A stretch of 64,000 nt of DNA from an uncultured Methanomicrobiales archaeon (GTDB lineage: Archaea > Halobacteriota > Methanomicrobia > Methanomicrobiales > Methanospirillaceae): contig CAIYHQ010000050.1 in assembly GCA_903926075.1 (NCBI GenBank), forward strand, positions 1-64,000, given 5' to 3'. A model generated the notes under the pieces. The model made no database searches and was not told the origin of the DNA. It worked only from the letters and a program-made list of their open reading frames with translations. Each line of letters begins with the position of its first letter. Position 1 is the stretch's first letter. The position numbers were made by a program, and so were the translations under genes. Of this stretch, positions 48,192 through 57,855 are shown in pieces.

Positions 48192-50264
48192 TTAAACGCT
48201 GTTTGTTGTCTGGTCATTTACGGAGTTTACTCTGTATATCGTTACATTTCCTTTTTTAAAGATTATTGTGAGACCTGTTTTTGGGAGATTGACATTATAT
48301 CTGCTCTTTTCCAGGTCACCCAGGTAAAGGAGTGTAGTATTGTATTTTCTGAGTAATGGCAGAGATTTGGAAGGATCTTCATAAATTGACTGGACATCAT
48401 TTTGTCTGTCCCAGTACCACCCGGTTTTATCTGTCCGCCACTGGAACTCGTGGGAAGGCTGTCCCAGAATTGCAGGAATGCCTGTAAATGCCGATATCCT
48501 TGAGAAGTATGTATAGTCCCCGTCAACAGCCTCAACGAGTTGCTCCCTGCCAGGAAGCTTTCGCAGGTATTTAATTGCTGTTAAATCGTCAGGATGGTTT
48601 TTCTCGAGGTATGCAAACCCGTCCAATGTGTAATAACCAGACTTAAAATCAATTCCAAGGAGGCCTTTTCCAACATCGAACTGGAATACGGGAGGAACAG
48701 CAAGTAGAATGACAATAATAAGAATTGTAAGCCTGGTCCTTGCCTTTTTTCCAAGTGAAAAATCAGGGAATCTGGAGCAAAACATCTCTGAGAGTATCAT
48801 TAATGAAGATGAACAGAGGAGCACCCACGCAATGTAATAAAATTTGAATACGGTAATGAATCGGAAATACTGAAGGTCACTACCCTGGAAAAATGAGAAC
48901 AACTCACAGAATATAAGGACGGAAAGTCCGGACAATGCCAGAAGTTCCTGGAACCGGTAAACTTTGCGTAGTATAATATAAATAAATGGAATTAACGCAA
49001 TTGCTGTGCTATACTGGCCCATTGCAAGGAATGGAGCAGCACAAAGCAGCCACATTGGTTTGTCACGAATGGTTTTCCATGAGAGTGCATAGAATATGAT
49101 TAGGAAAAATCCTGAAAAAAGCATAAATTCAATGGGGTCTGAAGGAACTTTCGTGGTGATTAATGTCTGAACACTCTCGCCTCCGAGTTTCAGATAATAG
49201 GGGAGATAGATGATCAGTGAAAAAAAGACAATAAACGCGAATGTTAGAGCAACTTTTTTCAATTCTCCCTTCTTTTTCCGGTTCATGTACCAGACCAGGA
49301 ATGCTGCTACAATGGTAATTGGGCCATATACCATTGCATCCCATGTGCTGATAAGTCCCATCGCACCAAGTGAAAGGATGCAGAGGAATGAAAGGAGAAT
49401 ACGGGTTTTATCCTTCATCTCTCCCCATTTCAAAACAAGATAACCCAGAAGGAAAATGAAGGTAATCTGATTGAAAAGACCTAAGACATGCGCATGAGCA
49501 TCGCCTATTATGAGGGAATAAAATGGGTATTCTGTGATAACCCCGTTAATTACCCATCTGCTTGAATTTAAGGCAGAATAGAATTCATCTCCTCTCAGAA
49601 TAAAGAAGATGACCGCAGGGTCAATGAGGACGATGAGTGCAAGTGGAACCCATTTCAATTTTGGGATGAATAGTTTGCCAAGCGCGAGGAGCATCACAGA
49701 TGCTAGTCCGATGACAGTAGGAAGTGCAAGGTTCCATACCACGTTTGAAGGAACACCTGTGATAATTCCAAGCATTCCAAGCATCCAGTGACCCAGATAA
49801 TAATACATTGTGAGAGGTTCACCGGATACCCAGGGATCGAGCGGAGGTACAACCGGAGTTCTCATAATCGAAGCGATGAACGCATGGTCCATGAAAGCTT
49901 CACTATAATGCGTGAGAACCGGATTGATGAATCTCATCTCAAGAACAAAAACAAAAAATACGAGAAAAGTTGCGTCCCAGTATAATGAGGCCTTAAGTTC
50001 AGTTTTTGTATACTGCCTTCTCCACAGGGAATATATAAACAGAACGACAAACGGCATGGCCGCAACCTGGACTGGAAAGTGCACAAGGCCGCAATACCAG
50101 GATATTAACGTAAACAGGAGCACTGACAACGGGTAGGCAACCGGGTATGCATATTCCGCAAGGTAAGGCTTCAGATATGGCCATAAGGCAAGCTGAAGGA
50201 TCTTCAGGACAAAAAGCCATGATATGACATAGAATAACTGGAGAGCTATCTCCACACTCAACAC
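48192..50264 (-). CDS. DUF2298 (Chlor_Arch_YYY) polytopic membrane protein, copy 1
   Basis: 690 residues, the upstream paralogue, with LTHYSEAFMDHAFIASIMRT and PLTMYYYLGHWMLGMLGI and about a dozen helices. The C-terminal segment again ends in a GNVTIYRVN motif shared with copy 2. The start is a GTG at 50264; a second GTG three codons on is possible. The two copies align along their whole length and so arose by tandem duplication. Predicted role in envelope glycan assembly is inference. Confidence 0.85.
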   Translation of the reverse strand: MLSVEIALQLFYVISWLFVLKILQLALWPYLKPYLAEYAYPVAYPLSVLLFTLISWYCGLVHFPVQVAAMPFVVLFIYSLWRRQYTKTELKASLYWDATFLVFFVFVLEMRFINPVLTHYSEAFMDHAFIASIMRTPVVPPLDPWVSGEPLTMYYYLGHWMLGMLGIITGVPSNVVWNLALPTVIGLASVMLLALGKLFIPKLKWVPLALIVLIDPAVIFFILRGDEFYSALNSSRWVINGVITEYPFYSLIIGDAHAHVLGLFNQITFIFLLGYLVLKWGEMKDKTRILLSFLCILSLGAMGLISTWDAMVYGPITIVAAFLVWYMNRKKKGELKKVALTFAFIVFFSLIIYLPYYLKLGGESVQTLITTKVPSDPIEFMLFSGFFLIIFYALSWKTIRDKPMWLLCAAPFLAMGQYSTAIALIPFIYIILRKVYRFQELLALSGLSVLIFCELFSFFQGSDLQYFRFITVFKFYYIAWVLLCSSSLMILSEMFCSRFPDFSLGKKARTRLTILIIVILLAVPPVFQFDVGKGLLGIDFKSGYYTLDGFAYLEKNHPDDLTAIKYLRKLPGREQLVEAVDGDYTYFSRISAFTGIPAILGQPSHEFQWRTDKTGWYWDRQNDVQSIYEDPSKSLPLLRKYNTTLLYLGDLEKSRYNVNLPKTGLTIIFKKGNVTIYRVNSVNDQTTNSV

Positions 50265-50343
50265 TCCATATATCTACTAACAATGGCGTTCTTATCTCAT
50301 AATAGGGTGTTGCAGAAAGCGAGAATAAGGTTATAAGAGAAGA

Positions 50344-50631
50344 CTAAGATATTCGTATTTTTTCATACAGTACCTGTCTTCCATCCCTTATGTTGAATTT
50401 TGCAATAATAAGGCGCTCTTTGCGCAGAAGACTAAGTGCATTTCTTATAGCCCTTTCACTGATGGTGGTCTCACCAGAAATATCATGAAATGTTTTCGAT
50501 TTGCCATCATCAAGGATCTTTAAAATCTTCCTCGCAGAAGGTGTTAGCCTGATTATTTTTGATGTCAGTATTTCAGGAGAGACCAGGGAAGCGGTTTCTG
50601 AAAAACTGCCTGTAAACAATGATGCAGCCAT
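50344..50631 (-). CDS. Small winged-helix transcriptional regulator
   Basis: 95 residues. A winged-helix domain spans about 25-92, with KIIRLTPSARKILKILDDGK, the recognition-helix region TISERAIRNALSLLRKERL and a wing ending DGRQVLYEKIRIS. MarR/ArsR-like. It is divergent from the V4R regulator; the intergenic region holds repeated CGAAC motifs that could be its operator. GGTGA precedes the ATG. Confidence 0.8.
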   Translation of the reverse strand: MAASLFTGSFSETASLVSPEILTSKIIRLTPSARKILKILDDGKSKTFHDISGETTISERAIRNALSLLRKERLIIAKFNIRDGRQVLYEKIRIS

Positions 50632-50667
50632 AATTTTTCACCTGAATTTTTTTCCGTGTTATTAATA

Positions 50668-50703
50668 GTTCGAGTTATTACGAACGTTTTATAGTATACG
50701 AAC
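50668..50703. promoter_or_regulatory. Candidate operator with GTTCG/CGAAC repeats between divergent regulators
   Basis: GTTCG (50668-50672) faces CGAAC (50681-50685), and TACGAAC recurs at 50679-50685 and 50697-50703, an 18-base spacing. The site lies in the 100-base region between two divergently transcribed regulators, so binding could control both. Confidence 0.5.
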
Positions 50704-50733
50704 TAAACATATATACAGTTTTTGATAGAGATA

Positions 50734-51519
50734 ATGGTAACAGGATTTGGTCCTTGCATGAGTGGAACAATTGAACCGATTATAGCATTACCTTCAGTTG
50801 AATTCTTTGCATCCGGCCGAGGAATTCATGCTATAGACAGCCCAGTAAAAATGAGGATCCTCTCCATGTTAAAGGAGCGGGAGATGTCCTTTGATGAGAT
50901 TGTCCTTCACCTTGGGAAAGCAAAGTCCACAGTGTCAGTCCACCTTAAATGGCTGACTTCTGAAGGTGTAATAAGTTCAAGGTCTGACACTGCAGATTCG
51001 CGAAGAAAGATCTTTTCACTTGATTCTGTATTCATTGGAGAAGCTTCACCAGACGAAAGAGTCCGGGTCCAGGAACAAAAAGATGAAATTTATCAGTTTG
51101 GGGAGGACAATCCCGGGAATTTCTTTAGGTTCGTTTTAAAAACGATAAGGGTTACCCTTTTGCGTGAAGGGATTATTATTGACCCACTCCTTCAGGCTGC
51201 AGGTTACAGAGTTGGCAGGTCATTGTACGATTATGTTAAATCTGCAGATATTGAAGAATTTCTTTTAAAAATTTCTGAATTCTGGACTTATCACAGCCTC
51301 GGTTTAGTCCGGGTCATCACACTCTCTCCGGTTGTTATCAACATCTATGACTGCTTTGAATGTATTGATCTCCCCCCTCTCGGGAGACCCGCATGCGCAT
51401 TTGAATCAGGCATCCTGAATGGACTTTTTTCCAGTTTTTATAATGAAAAGATAATTTCCACAGAGATTCACTGTTATGCAATGGGTGATAATTATTGCCA
51501 GTTTGTGATAGAGCAGTAA
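50734..51519 (+). CDS. ArsR-type HTH regulator with C-terminal V4R domain
   Basis: 261 residues from ATG 50734 (a TTG at 50722 is in frame). A winged HTH (about 28-95: MRILSMLKEREMSFDEIVLHL, KSTVSVHLKWLTSEG) is followed by a V4R (4-vinyl-reductase-like) domain (about 155-260) with Cys residues in DCFECIDLPPLGRPACAFESG and HCYAMGDNYCQF. V4R domains bind small hydrophobic ligands or metals; family members in methanogens often act as stand-alone regulators (known for the related MsvR-like proteins). Targets unknown. Confidence 0.82.
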   Translation: MVTGFGPCMSGTIEPIIALPSVEFFASGRGIHAIDSPVKMRILSMLKEREMSFDEIVLHLGKAKSTVSVHLKWLTSEGVISSRSDTADSRRKIFSLDSVFIGEASPDERVRVQEQKDEIYQFGEDNPGNFFRFVLKTIRVTLLREGIIIDPLLQAAGYRVGRSLYDYVKSADIEEFLLKISEFWTYHSLGLVRVITLSPVVINIYDCFECIDLPPLGRPACAFESGILNGLFSSFYNEKIISTEIHCYAMGDNYCQFVIEQ

Positions 51520-51598
51520 AATGAAAGATGAGTGAGAAGTGATGTACCACATCTAATAAATCTTTGCAGAATCAGAATATTATAAAGGTGAAATATCC

Positions 51599-52294
51599 AT
51601 GCAATTCAAAATAAACTTTAAAAAGAGTATTATTATCTTTGTCCTCCTGGTTTCTGTTGTAATAATTGGACAATCCCTCTCGGTATCGAACGGAAATCCT
51701 GAAACAAAAATGTTAGTCAGCCCATCAGGTGGAGGAACCGCTCCTCTGAATGTAACTTTTACAGACATTTCCACAGGAAATTTCACGTCATGGCTCTGGG
51801 AATTCGGAGATGGCAAAAATTCAACTGAACAAAATACAGTCCATAAGTATACGAAAAGTGGAAAATACAAAGTTATCTTTGAGGCATGTAATCAAAACGG
51901 ATGCAAAACTGGAAATAATAATGTATTTATCGCAGTCTGTGAAAACGGATATATCTTTGATAAAAGTAAAAACAAGTGCTTAAAACCAATAATAACCATT
52001 AATAGCACTAAGCAGGTCCATGTCCCCGAACTCAATATAGTAGTAGTAGTCAAAGCAGGTTGTCCTGCCTGTGCCGTACAGGAACCGATAATCGCAGATT
52101 TGAAGAATGTAACAGAAGTTCCGATACAGATCGTTGACATTAAAACGAATCGAGAAGCGATTTCAAAGTACCACATTAACTGGACACCTACTACGATAAT
52201 ATTCAGGAATGGAAAACAGTATTCCCGTTTTGACGGTCAGATCCTCTCAAAGGAAGACTACCTCCAGGCTATAGAAAACGCCTCCCTATCTTGA
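51599..52294 (+). CDS. Secreted PKD-thioredoxin fusion protein
   Basis: 231 residues. A signal or anchor segment (about 8-30) precedes one PKD domain (about 36-114, TSWLWEFGDG) and a thioredoxin-like domain (about 140-228) with the redox pair Cys155/Cys158 in KAGCPACAVQEP and a cis-Pro in INWTPTTIIFRNG. Four further Cys (97, 102, 114, 127) lie between the domains. The fold suggests an extracytoplasmic thiol-disulfide oxidoreductase displayed on the surface. The stop overlaps the start of the following histidine kinase (TTGA). Confidence 0.82.
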   Translation: MQFKINFKKSIIIFVLLVSVVIIGQSLSVSNGNPETKMLVSPSGGGTAPLNVTFTDISTGNFTSWLWEFGDGKNSTEQNTVHKYTKSGKYKVIFEACNQNGCKTGNNNVFIAVCENGYIFDKSKNKCLKPIITINSTKQVHVPELNIVVVVKAGCPACAVQEPIIADLKNVTEVPIQIVDIKTNREAISKYHINWTPTTIIFRNGKQYSRFDGQILSKEDYLQAIENASLS

Positions 52295-53082
52295 GCGATA
52301 ATTCTGAACAAGCAGACCAGGCAGATTTATTAAGGCGAGAGAACCGCCTTCTTGAAGAAAGAATAGGAGAACTTTCCAGTGAACTCGAAATTGTAAATAA
52401 AGAACTTGAGTCGTATACCCATATGATATCACATGACTTTAAAGCACCTTTGAGATCGATTGATGGTTACTTATTCATGTTGATGGACGATTTCTCAGAT
52501 TCTTTATCTCCTGCAGCTGTCAATTACATTCATTCCGCCAGAAAAAGTGCTATATGGATGAGTGAACTGATAAGGGACTTTGTCAGGTTTTCGCAAAACA
52601 GCAGAAAAACATTGAACAAAGAATATCTGTATCCTGCAAAAATAGCATATAACTGTCTTAAAGAATTATCATATATGTTAAGTGACTGCGACTGTGAGGT
52701 AATAGTTGAGGATATGCCCCGGGTTTACGCAGATCGAGATCTTTTACGCCAAGTTTACATAAACCTGATTTCAAACGCCATTAAATTTACTAATGGCCGG
52801 AAACCCGCAATTATTACAATAGGATCTTACTTGGAGGAAGAAAACCGGGTCTACTTTGTTGAGGATAATGGAACTGGTTTTGATATGAAGTACAAAGACC
52901 AGATTTTTCAGATCTTTTCAAGCCTGGACAACAGCGGGGAATCTGGAAGTACTGGTGTAGGTCTTGCGATTGCAAAAAAAAGTATAGACCGGCACAAGGG
53001 TTCAATATGGGTAAGGTCGGCAAAGGGAAAAGGAACAACCTTCTTCTTTTCACTTCCCGGACTTCCAGAAAACGGTGAATAA
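52291..53082 (+). CDS. Soluble histidine kinase (HisKA-HATPase)
   Basis: 263 residues, starting at TTG 52291 inside the previous stop. An N-terminal coiled coil (about 15-42) leads to the HisKA H-box with His48 in YTHMISHDFKAPL, then an HATPase domain: N-box NLISNAIKFTNG, G1 EDNGTGFD and G2 GVGLAIAKKSIDRHKG. There is no sensor domain or membrane segment, so it must receive its signal from a partner. Tight coupling to the PKD-thioredoxin gene is notable. No response regulator is adjacent. Confidence 0.88.
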   Translation: MSDNSEQADQADLLRRENRLLEERIGELSSELEIVNKELESYTHMISHDFKAPLRSIDGYLFMLMDDFSDSLSPAAVNYIHSARKSAIWMSELIRDFVRFSQNSRKTLNKEYLYPAKIAYNCLKELSYMLSDCDCEVIVEDMPRVYADRDLLRQVYINLISNAIKFTNGRKPAIITIGSYLEEENRVYFVEDNGTGFDMKYKDQIFQIFSSLDNSGESGSTGVGLAIAKKSIDRHKGSIWVRSAKGKGTTFFFSLPGLPENGE

Positions 53083-53193
53083 AAAAGATAAACGTCTCTG
53101 AAAATCACCTTCTTTCTATATTTTCAATATTTCGTATTGAACCAATATCACAAAGCTTATACCTTTCATAAGGGAATAAGAGAACTGATCAAC

Positions 53194-54063
53194 ATGATGA
53201 AAAGACTATATATACAGATTTCAATCATATTGCTTGTAATTCTTGTATCGGCCATAAGTCTGACTTCGGCTCTTACATATTCCAATACCAATCTTTTAAG
53301 CAACAGTGGAATATATAGTGGCAGTCAGAGTCTGAACATTGGAGGAAGTCAAAATGTCGTCTATAGTTCGAATAGCCTCGTTGGTAGCCAGTCTGGGAGT
53401 TCGTCATCAAGTCAGAGTGTGAATTACTATCACGCAGGAAATAATACTCTTACAAAGATAAGCAGCCAGTTTTCAAGTACTGGCACGTCAGGAGGCACAA
53501 TTAACCCGGTTTACGGGAATGCTGTCCTCAACCTTTATTCCAATCCTTCAGGAGCACAGGTCTGGTATGATCAGGTATACAAAGGTGTGACACCGCTTCA
53601 GATAGCGACAACGACAGGAGTGCATCCTTTTATCCTCTCTCTCCCTGGTTATCTCCCATATCAGAAAAATATGAACATTCCATCCAGCGGGACCTGGCAG
53701 TTTATTGCTGATCTTGTTCCATCAGGTCCTATTACTCTTCATCCCACCACAATTCCAATTACATTCCCTCCGACTCTGTATCCTACTCTGCCACCTTACG
53801 GGAGCACATTAACAATTGTATCTGTCCCTGCGGGTGCAACAGTTGTTTATGATGGTATGCCAATGGGTGTTACTCCGGTCACATTTACCACCACCACCGG
53901 CCGTCATCCATTCACTGTCAGCCTCTCTGGTTACTATCCATATCAGAGGAACATGATAATCCCATCCTATGGAAACTGGCAGTTTAATGTCTGGCTTGTT
54001 CCTCAGGGGAATCCAGTAATTTACTCATCAAATCCTAAGACCTCGTTTGGCAAAGTAAGTTAA
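53194..54063 (+). CDS. Secreted protein with two PEGA domains
   Basis: About 289 residues from ATG 53194 (or 53197); the TTG at 53137 would add an unlikely N-terminus. A signal segment (about 3-28) is followed by a Ser/Gly/Gln-rich region (about 30-110), then two PEGA domains (GNAVLNLYSNPSGAQVWYDQ and GSTLTIVSVPAGATVVYDG) with a Pro/Thr linker. Both share the ending GTWQF/GNWQF and LPGYLPYQ/LSGYYPYQ. Surface protein of unknown role. Confidence 0.78.
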   Translation: MMKRLYIQISIILLVILVSAISLTSALTYSNTNLLSNSGIYSGSQSLNIGGSQNVVYSSNSLVGSQSGSSSSSQSVNYYHAGNNTLTKISSQFSSTGTSGGTINPVYGNAVLNLYSNPSGAQVWYDQVYKGVTPLQIATTTGVHPFILSLPGYLPYQKNMNIPSSGTWQFIADLVPSGPITLHPTTIPITFPPTLYPTLPPYGSTLTIVSVPAGATVVYDGMPMGVTPVTFTTTTGRHPFTVSLSGYYPYQRNMIIPSYGNWQFNVWLVPQGNPVIYSSNPKTSFGKVS

Positions 54064-54137
54064 CGAGGTAATATAGCAATTCCTTTTTTTTAGTAAGAAA
54101 CCAGTTTCAGAATTAAGAATAAAAAAAAAGAAAATAT

Positions 54138-55007
54138 TTAGATGTATGGGTTCCGGAGAGCCTTTCCTGCCCCGAAACTTGCACGACCTGCAATGGTCTT
54201 CTGGTTCTTTGTGATCTTCTCGTTTGCGAGTTTTGTCACAAGTTCAAGACCTGGCTTTACCTGCTCGATTGGTTTTGTCTCGAAGCAGCCTGCAGCTACG
54301 GCCTTCGTCCATACAGTTTCACCTTTTGCATTTCGGACGAAGACTGTGCTCCATCCGTCAGGTGAACCTACTGATCCGGTTGAGATGTCTGCAAGGTTTG
54401 CAACATAGTCAAGACAAACATGACAGCCTGGCTGCTCATACTTGTGAGTGACCTTCAGTGGGAGGTCAACGACTGCCCCACGGTCTGTGTAGACCCAGAA
54501 CTTGCCTTTGCCTATGTTCATCTTGCTGACATTCTCTAACTTCTGGCCTGCATGGTCCTCTACGAGCTGAACGATGCTCTGGTATGGGAAGTTCTCCATG
54601 CAGAATATGCCGAGTGCAAGAGCAATCTTGTCAGGGACATCCCTCCATCCGAATGGATAGAGCATACCCTTCCTGATTGCCTGCATCTGGCAGGGAGTAC
54701 CAACAATACCAACCTTGTCTAGTCCGAAGCTCCTTGTGGCTTCCTTTATGAACGAGACGTTCGGGCTGATGTTGTACTTTGTTCCCCGTGCTGCAAGGAG
54801 TTCGTCCTTTGACATTGCAACCATCGGCTGTGGGCGCCATGGCTCTTCGCCAGGGCCTGCAACGATTGCACCGTCAATAATCCCCTCTTCAAGTGCAAAC
54901 GCGAAGAGCTGGGTTACGATACCGCCGTCCTGTGAGCACTTTAGAATCTCCTTATCTGTGCTTCGTGCTGATACACAGGTCTTGTAGTTTCCAAGTTCGT
55001 TTGCCAT
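54138..55007 (-). CDS. frhB: F420-reducing hydrogenase subunit beta
   Basis: About 289 residues from ATG 55007, chosen because AGGTGA lies just upstream; the frame opens earlier at 55043. The iron-sulfur flavoprotein subunit that reduces coenzyme F420. The N-terminus [16 protein letters not shown] and the Cys-containing [31 protein letters not shown] and [24 protein letters not shown] are diagnostic. Last gene of the frhADGB operon. Confidence 0.96.
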   Translation of the reverse strand: MANELGNYKTCVSARSTDKEILKCSQDGGIVTQLFAFALEEGIIDGAIVAGPGEEPWRPQPMVAMSKDELLAARGTKYNISPNVSFIKEATRSFGLDKVGIVGTPCQMQAIRKGMLYPFGWRDVPDKIALALGIFCMENFPYQSIVQLVEDHAGQKLENVSKMNIGKGKFWVYTDRGAVVDLPLKVTHKYEQPGCHVCLDYVANLADISTGSVGSPDGWSTVFVRNAKGETVWTKAVAAGCFETKPIEQVKPGLELVTKLANEKITKNQKTIAGRASFGAGKALRNPYI

Positions 55008-55017
55008 CTCTTTCACC

Positions 55018-55890
55018 TCACTGGAGTGCTCCATTGATAGCACCGAGGATTGCCTCGTAATTATTCACAACATCAAAGCTGTAGAAGCTCCTTGGGCATT
55101 GTGCGTAACAGGCACCACACTTAATACAGAGGTCGCGCTGACCCTGTGGTTTGCCATATTCATGGGTAATTGCTCTTACCGGACATGCTGCAGCACAGCT
55201 GCCACAACCCATGCAAAGACCCTGGTTTATGACTTCGGTCATCAGGTTGCAGAAACAGGCTTCGGTGCCCTTTGCTGCAAGGTCCATGAGGGGCTTTAAG
55301 TAACTGGTAGCAAGTGCTTTCTGTTCAGCATTGCCTTTCAGGAGTAGATAGGCCATTACACAGACATTCCTTATCATCTGTGGTGTCGGTGCACAGCCTG
55401 GAATATATACGTCGACTTTTATCAGGTCGCCGATTGGAAGGAACGATTCATGCTGAGGCTGGTTCTGCTGTCCGCCACGGCAGAAACGCGTAATGTTGCC
55501 ATAACACGCACAGCCGCCAACAGCGACCACTACAGCCGCCTTCTCTCTGGTCTCTTTAATCTCATCTACAGAGCACTTGTCATTTATACAGCATGACCCT
55601 TCGACGAGAGCAACATCCATCTTTGGGATGTGCCTGACATCGGCAAGGGTGAGGCCGTAGACAAGGTCTGCATACCTGTCAAGGATTGTTAATAATCCTC
55701 CATAGTTGTCCGCAAGGGACACAAGACAGCCAGTGCAACCGCTCATGTGCACATGGCCAACAGTGATCTTATCTGCCACGGATTTCTCCTCCTTTCGCTT
55801 AGATTCCACCATCTTTACGGCGCCAGTATCAGACTTCGCTGAACTGCCGCTCTTATGAAACAATTTTGAGAGTAGTCCCAGTAGTCCCAT
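55018..55890 (-). CDS. frhG: F420-reducing hydrogenase subunit gamma (small subunit)
   Basis: About 290 residues from ATG 55890; a TTG two codons upstream is in frame. The small hydrogenase subunit with three iron-sulfur clusters. Proximal-cluster Cys are in [19 protein letters not shown] and CACYG; the C-terminal part has two 4Fe-4S ferredoxin motifs, [14 protein letters not shown] and [12 protein letters not shown]. It overlaps frhD by about 38 bases. Confidence 0.96.
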   Translation of the reverse strand: MGLLGLLSKLFHKSGSSAKSDTGAVKMVESKRKEEKSVADKITVGHVHMSGCTGCLVSLADNYGGLLTILDRYADLVYGLTLADVRHIPKMDVALVEGSCCINDKCSVDEIKETREKAAVVVAVGGCACYGNITRFCRGGQQNQPQHESFLPIGDLIKVDVYIPGCAPTPQMIRNVCVMAYLLLKGNAEQKALATSYLKPLMDLAAKGTEACFCNLMTEVINQGLCMGCGSCAAACPVRAITHEYGKPQGQRDLCIKCGACYAQCPRSFYSFDVVNNYEAILGAINGALQ

Positions 55891-56350
55891 AGTCAACCCC
55901 GATCAAATCCAGTACAAGTTGTACCGTCTTCGGTATTGCCTCATTCACCTCATCAGTGAGTCCGATTAGGAACTCGGGGGTTGGTACACACTTTGGCTGA
56001 CACCCGATCACCGTAATATCAATTGCATCTTTTATCCGCTGGAGTGGTTCCGTAAGGTCCCAGGAATGTGCATCCCTGTAACTACCTGCTGGAAGGTCTT
56101 CAACTTTAAATTTTGCAATAGATCCTGGTTCTGCACCAAAATCTGCGATATCGATGATTATCAGTTTTTTGGTCACTTCGCTGTCAAGGAGGGTGAATAT
56201 GAAGTGAGGGCTTCCAAGTCCCCCGTCCACCACCTTGATATTGTCAGGAAGTGTGAGTTTCTGCATTTCCTCAACGACTGCAGGTCCAAACCCGTCATCA
56301 CCAAAGAGCGGGTTTCCGCAACCGACCACTAAAATTTCGGGATACAGCAT
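55853..56350 (-). CDS. frhD: Hydrogenase maturation protease FrhD
   Basis: 165 residues from ATG 56350 (MLYPEILVVGCGN); the frame opens at 56383. HybD/HoxW-type endopeptidase that removes the C-terminal tail of FrhA after nickel insertion. Nickel-binding acid in GNPLFGDDGFGP and IIIDIADFGAEPG. Starts ten bases after the frhA stop. Confidence 0.94.
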   Translation of the reverse strand: MLYPEILVVGCGNPLFGDDGFGPAVVEEMQKLTLPDNIKVVDGGLGSPHFIFTLLDSEVTKKLIIIDIADFGAEPGSIAKFKVEDLPAGSYRDAHSWDLTEPLQRIKDAIDITVIGCQPKCVPTPEFLIGLTDEVNEAIPKTVQLVLDLIGVDYGTTGTTLKIVS

Positions 56351-56360
56351 GCGAGTGTAC

Positions 56361-57728
56361 TCACTGGATGAGCTTCTGAGCAACTATTCTCTTGTCGTCA
56401 TCGATCACGATCATATGGGTTGCACACGAGACACACGGGTCATATCCACGGACTACAAGCTCGGCAAGCTGCCATGGTGCACCGGTAAGTGCACGGCTGC
56501 ATGTCGGGAAGTTCCATGTTGTAGGAACAAGCATCGAGTAATACTGAACTCTGCCGTCTTTGACTCGTGCGAGGTGGACATCAGTTCCACGTGGTGCTTC
56601 GTTTGCTGCCCATCCGAGTGAACCGTCACCCTGTGGGATCTCGTCTGCAAGGACACTACCTGATGGATCGAGTTCATCAAGGGCTCTTATCATTGCATAA
56701 AAGCTGTCTGTGTATTCGAGCTGTCGTGCAGCGTGCTGTCCCCAGGTCCCCTTCTCATCAAAGTTTTTGAAGGTGACAAGACGTGCTCTTGGGCCAACCT
56801 CAACAGGTTGTCCGTCGTACATTGGAACACCGGTACAGGCTTCCATCTGTGGATTTACAACTGTGCCTGCCTTTGTAGTTCCACCAACCGGGTAACTCTT
56901 GTCTTCAAGGTCCACGGTCATCTCGCCCATGTACCAGTCCCAGGGACGGGTCTCCATAAAGCGTGAAAGGTCCCAGCGTGGACACTCATCAAGGCTTGTT
57001 GACCCATATACCGGGTCTACTGCCATATAACCCTGATTGTGGTAACCCAGTTCTTTTGGTACCGCTATTTTTTTGCCAGCGACATCAATAAAATCACGCT
57101 TCTGCATGTTCTTGATGATAGCTAACATTAGCTCCATCTGGTCACGTGCAAGCACAAGGCCTTCCTTTGCGAGATCGTACATCTTTGATTTTGCACGTGG
57201 TGAAACATTCAGGTACATACCACCAACACGTGTGTTGCTGGGGTGTATCGCTTCACCGCCGGCTATCTCACCGATAGTCTGACCTATCTCACGGATCCTC
57301 TGGATCCTCTTTGCAACGCTTCTTACCGGCTCTTCAGGAGAGAACGGGTTGATCTTTGTCTCTGTCCCCGGAAGATAAAAGTCCGGAAGGATCAGTATGT
57401 TATGCAATGCTATACTGTGCACTCTGTTTGCACACTGAAGAATGATACGAAGGAGTTTTGCATCGTCAGGAATATCGCAGCCGATGGATGCTTCCATGGC
57501 CTCTGTTCCTGCGAGTGTGTGGGCAATAGGACAAATACCACAGACGCGTGATGCTATCTTTGGCACCTGCTCCATCGTCTTTCCCACTGCGAGCTTCTCT
57601 ACGCCTCTGACTGGAGTGATACTACACCAGTCACCACGCTCGACTATTCCCTCCTCATTGACCTTCAGAACAAGCTTTGAATGTCCCTCATGCCGGGTGG
57701 TTGGGGAAATCTCTACAACTTTCGACAA
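56361..57728 (-). CDS. frhA: F420-reducing hydrogenase subunit alpha (NiFe large subunit)
   Basis: 455 residues, TTG start at 57728 preceded by GAGG. The Ni-Fe ligands are Cys63 and Cys66 of RVCGICPIAH and Cys432 and Cys435 of DPCVSCATH; the 17 residues after His438 form the tail cleaved by FrhD. It oxidises H2 and, with FrhG and FrhB, reduces F420, which feeds hydrogenotrophic methanogenesis. First gene of frhADGB; the upstream region holds a palindrome and TATA motif. Confidence 0.97.
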   Translation of the reverse strand: MSKVVEISPTTRHEGHSKLVLKVNEEGIVERGDWCSITPVRGVEKLAVGKTMEQVPKIASRVCGICPIAHTLAGTEAMEASIGCDIPDDAKLLRIILQCANRVHSIALHNILILPDFYLPGTETKINPFSPEEPVRSVAKRIQRIREIGQTIGEIAGGEAIHPSNTRVGGMYLNVSPRAKSKMYDLAKEGLVLARDQMELMLAIIKNMQKRDFIDVAGKKIAVPKELGYHNQGYMAVDPVYGSTSLDECPRWDLSRFMETRPWDWYMGEMTVDLEDKSYPVGGTTKAGTVVNPQMEACTGVPMYDGQPVEVGPRARLVTFKNFDEKGTWGQHAARQLEYTDSFYAMIRALDELDPSGSVLADEIPQGDGSLGWAANEAPRGTDVHLARVKDGRVQYYSMLVPTTWNFPTCSRALTGAPWQLAELVVRGYDPCVSCATHMIVIDDDKRIVAQKLIQ

Positions 57729-57808
57729 TATTATCGCCTCATATATAAGTGAGTTGTTCAGATTGCGATACTGTAATTATCAGATTATCCCATTGACCGG
57801 GATATCAG

Positions 57809-57855
57809 ACGTACTAAGTACGTTCAAAGATATTGACAGTCTCAATCATATATCA
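57809..57855 (-). promoter_or_regulatory. frh promoter: TATA motif and palindrome at the predicted start
   Basis: On the minus strand ATATAT (57848-57853, in GTGATATATGATT) fits a TATA element. Transcription would start near 57825. A perfect 7-1-7 palindrome, ACGTACT-A-AGTACGT (57809-57823), begins there, so a bound repressor would block initiation. The leader to TTG 57728 would be about 95 bases. Confidence 0.5.
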
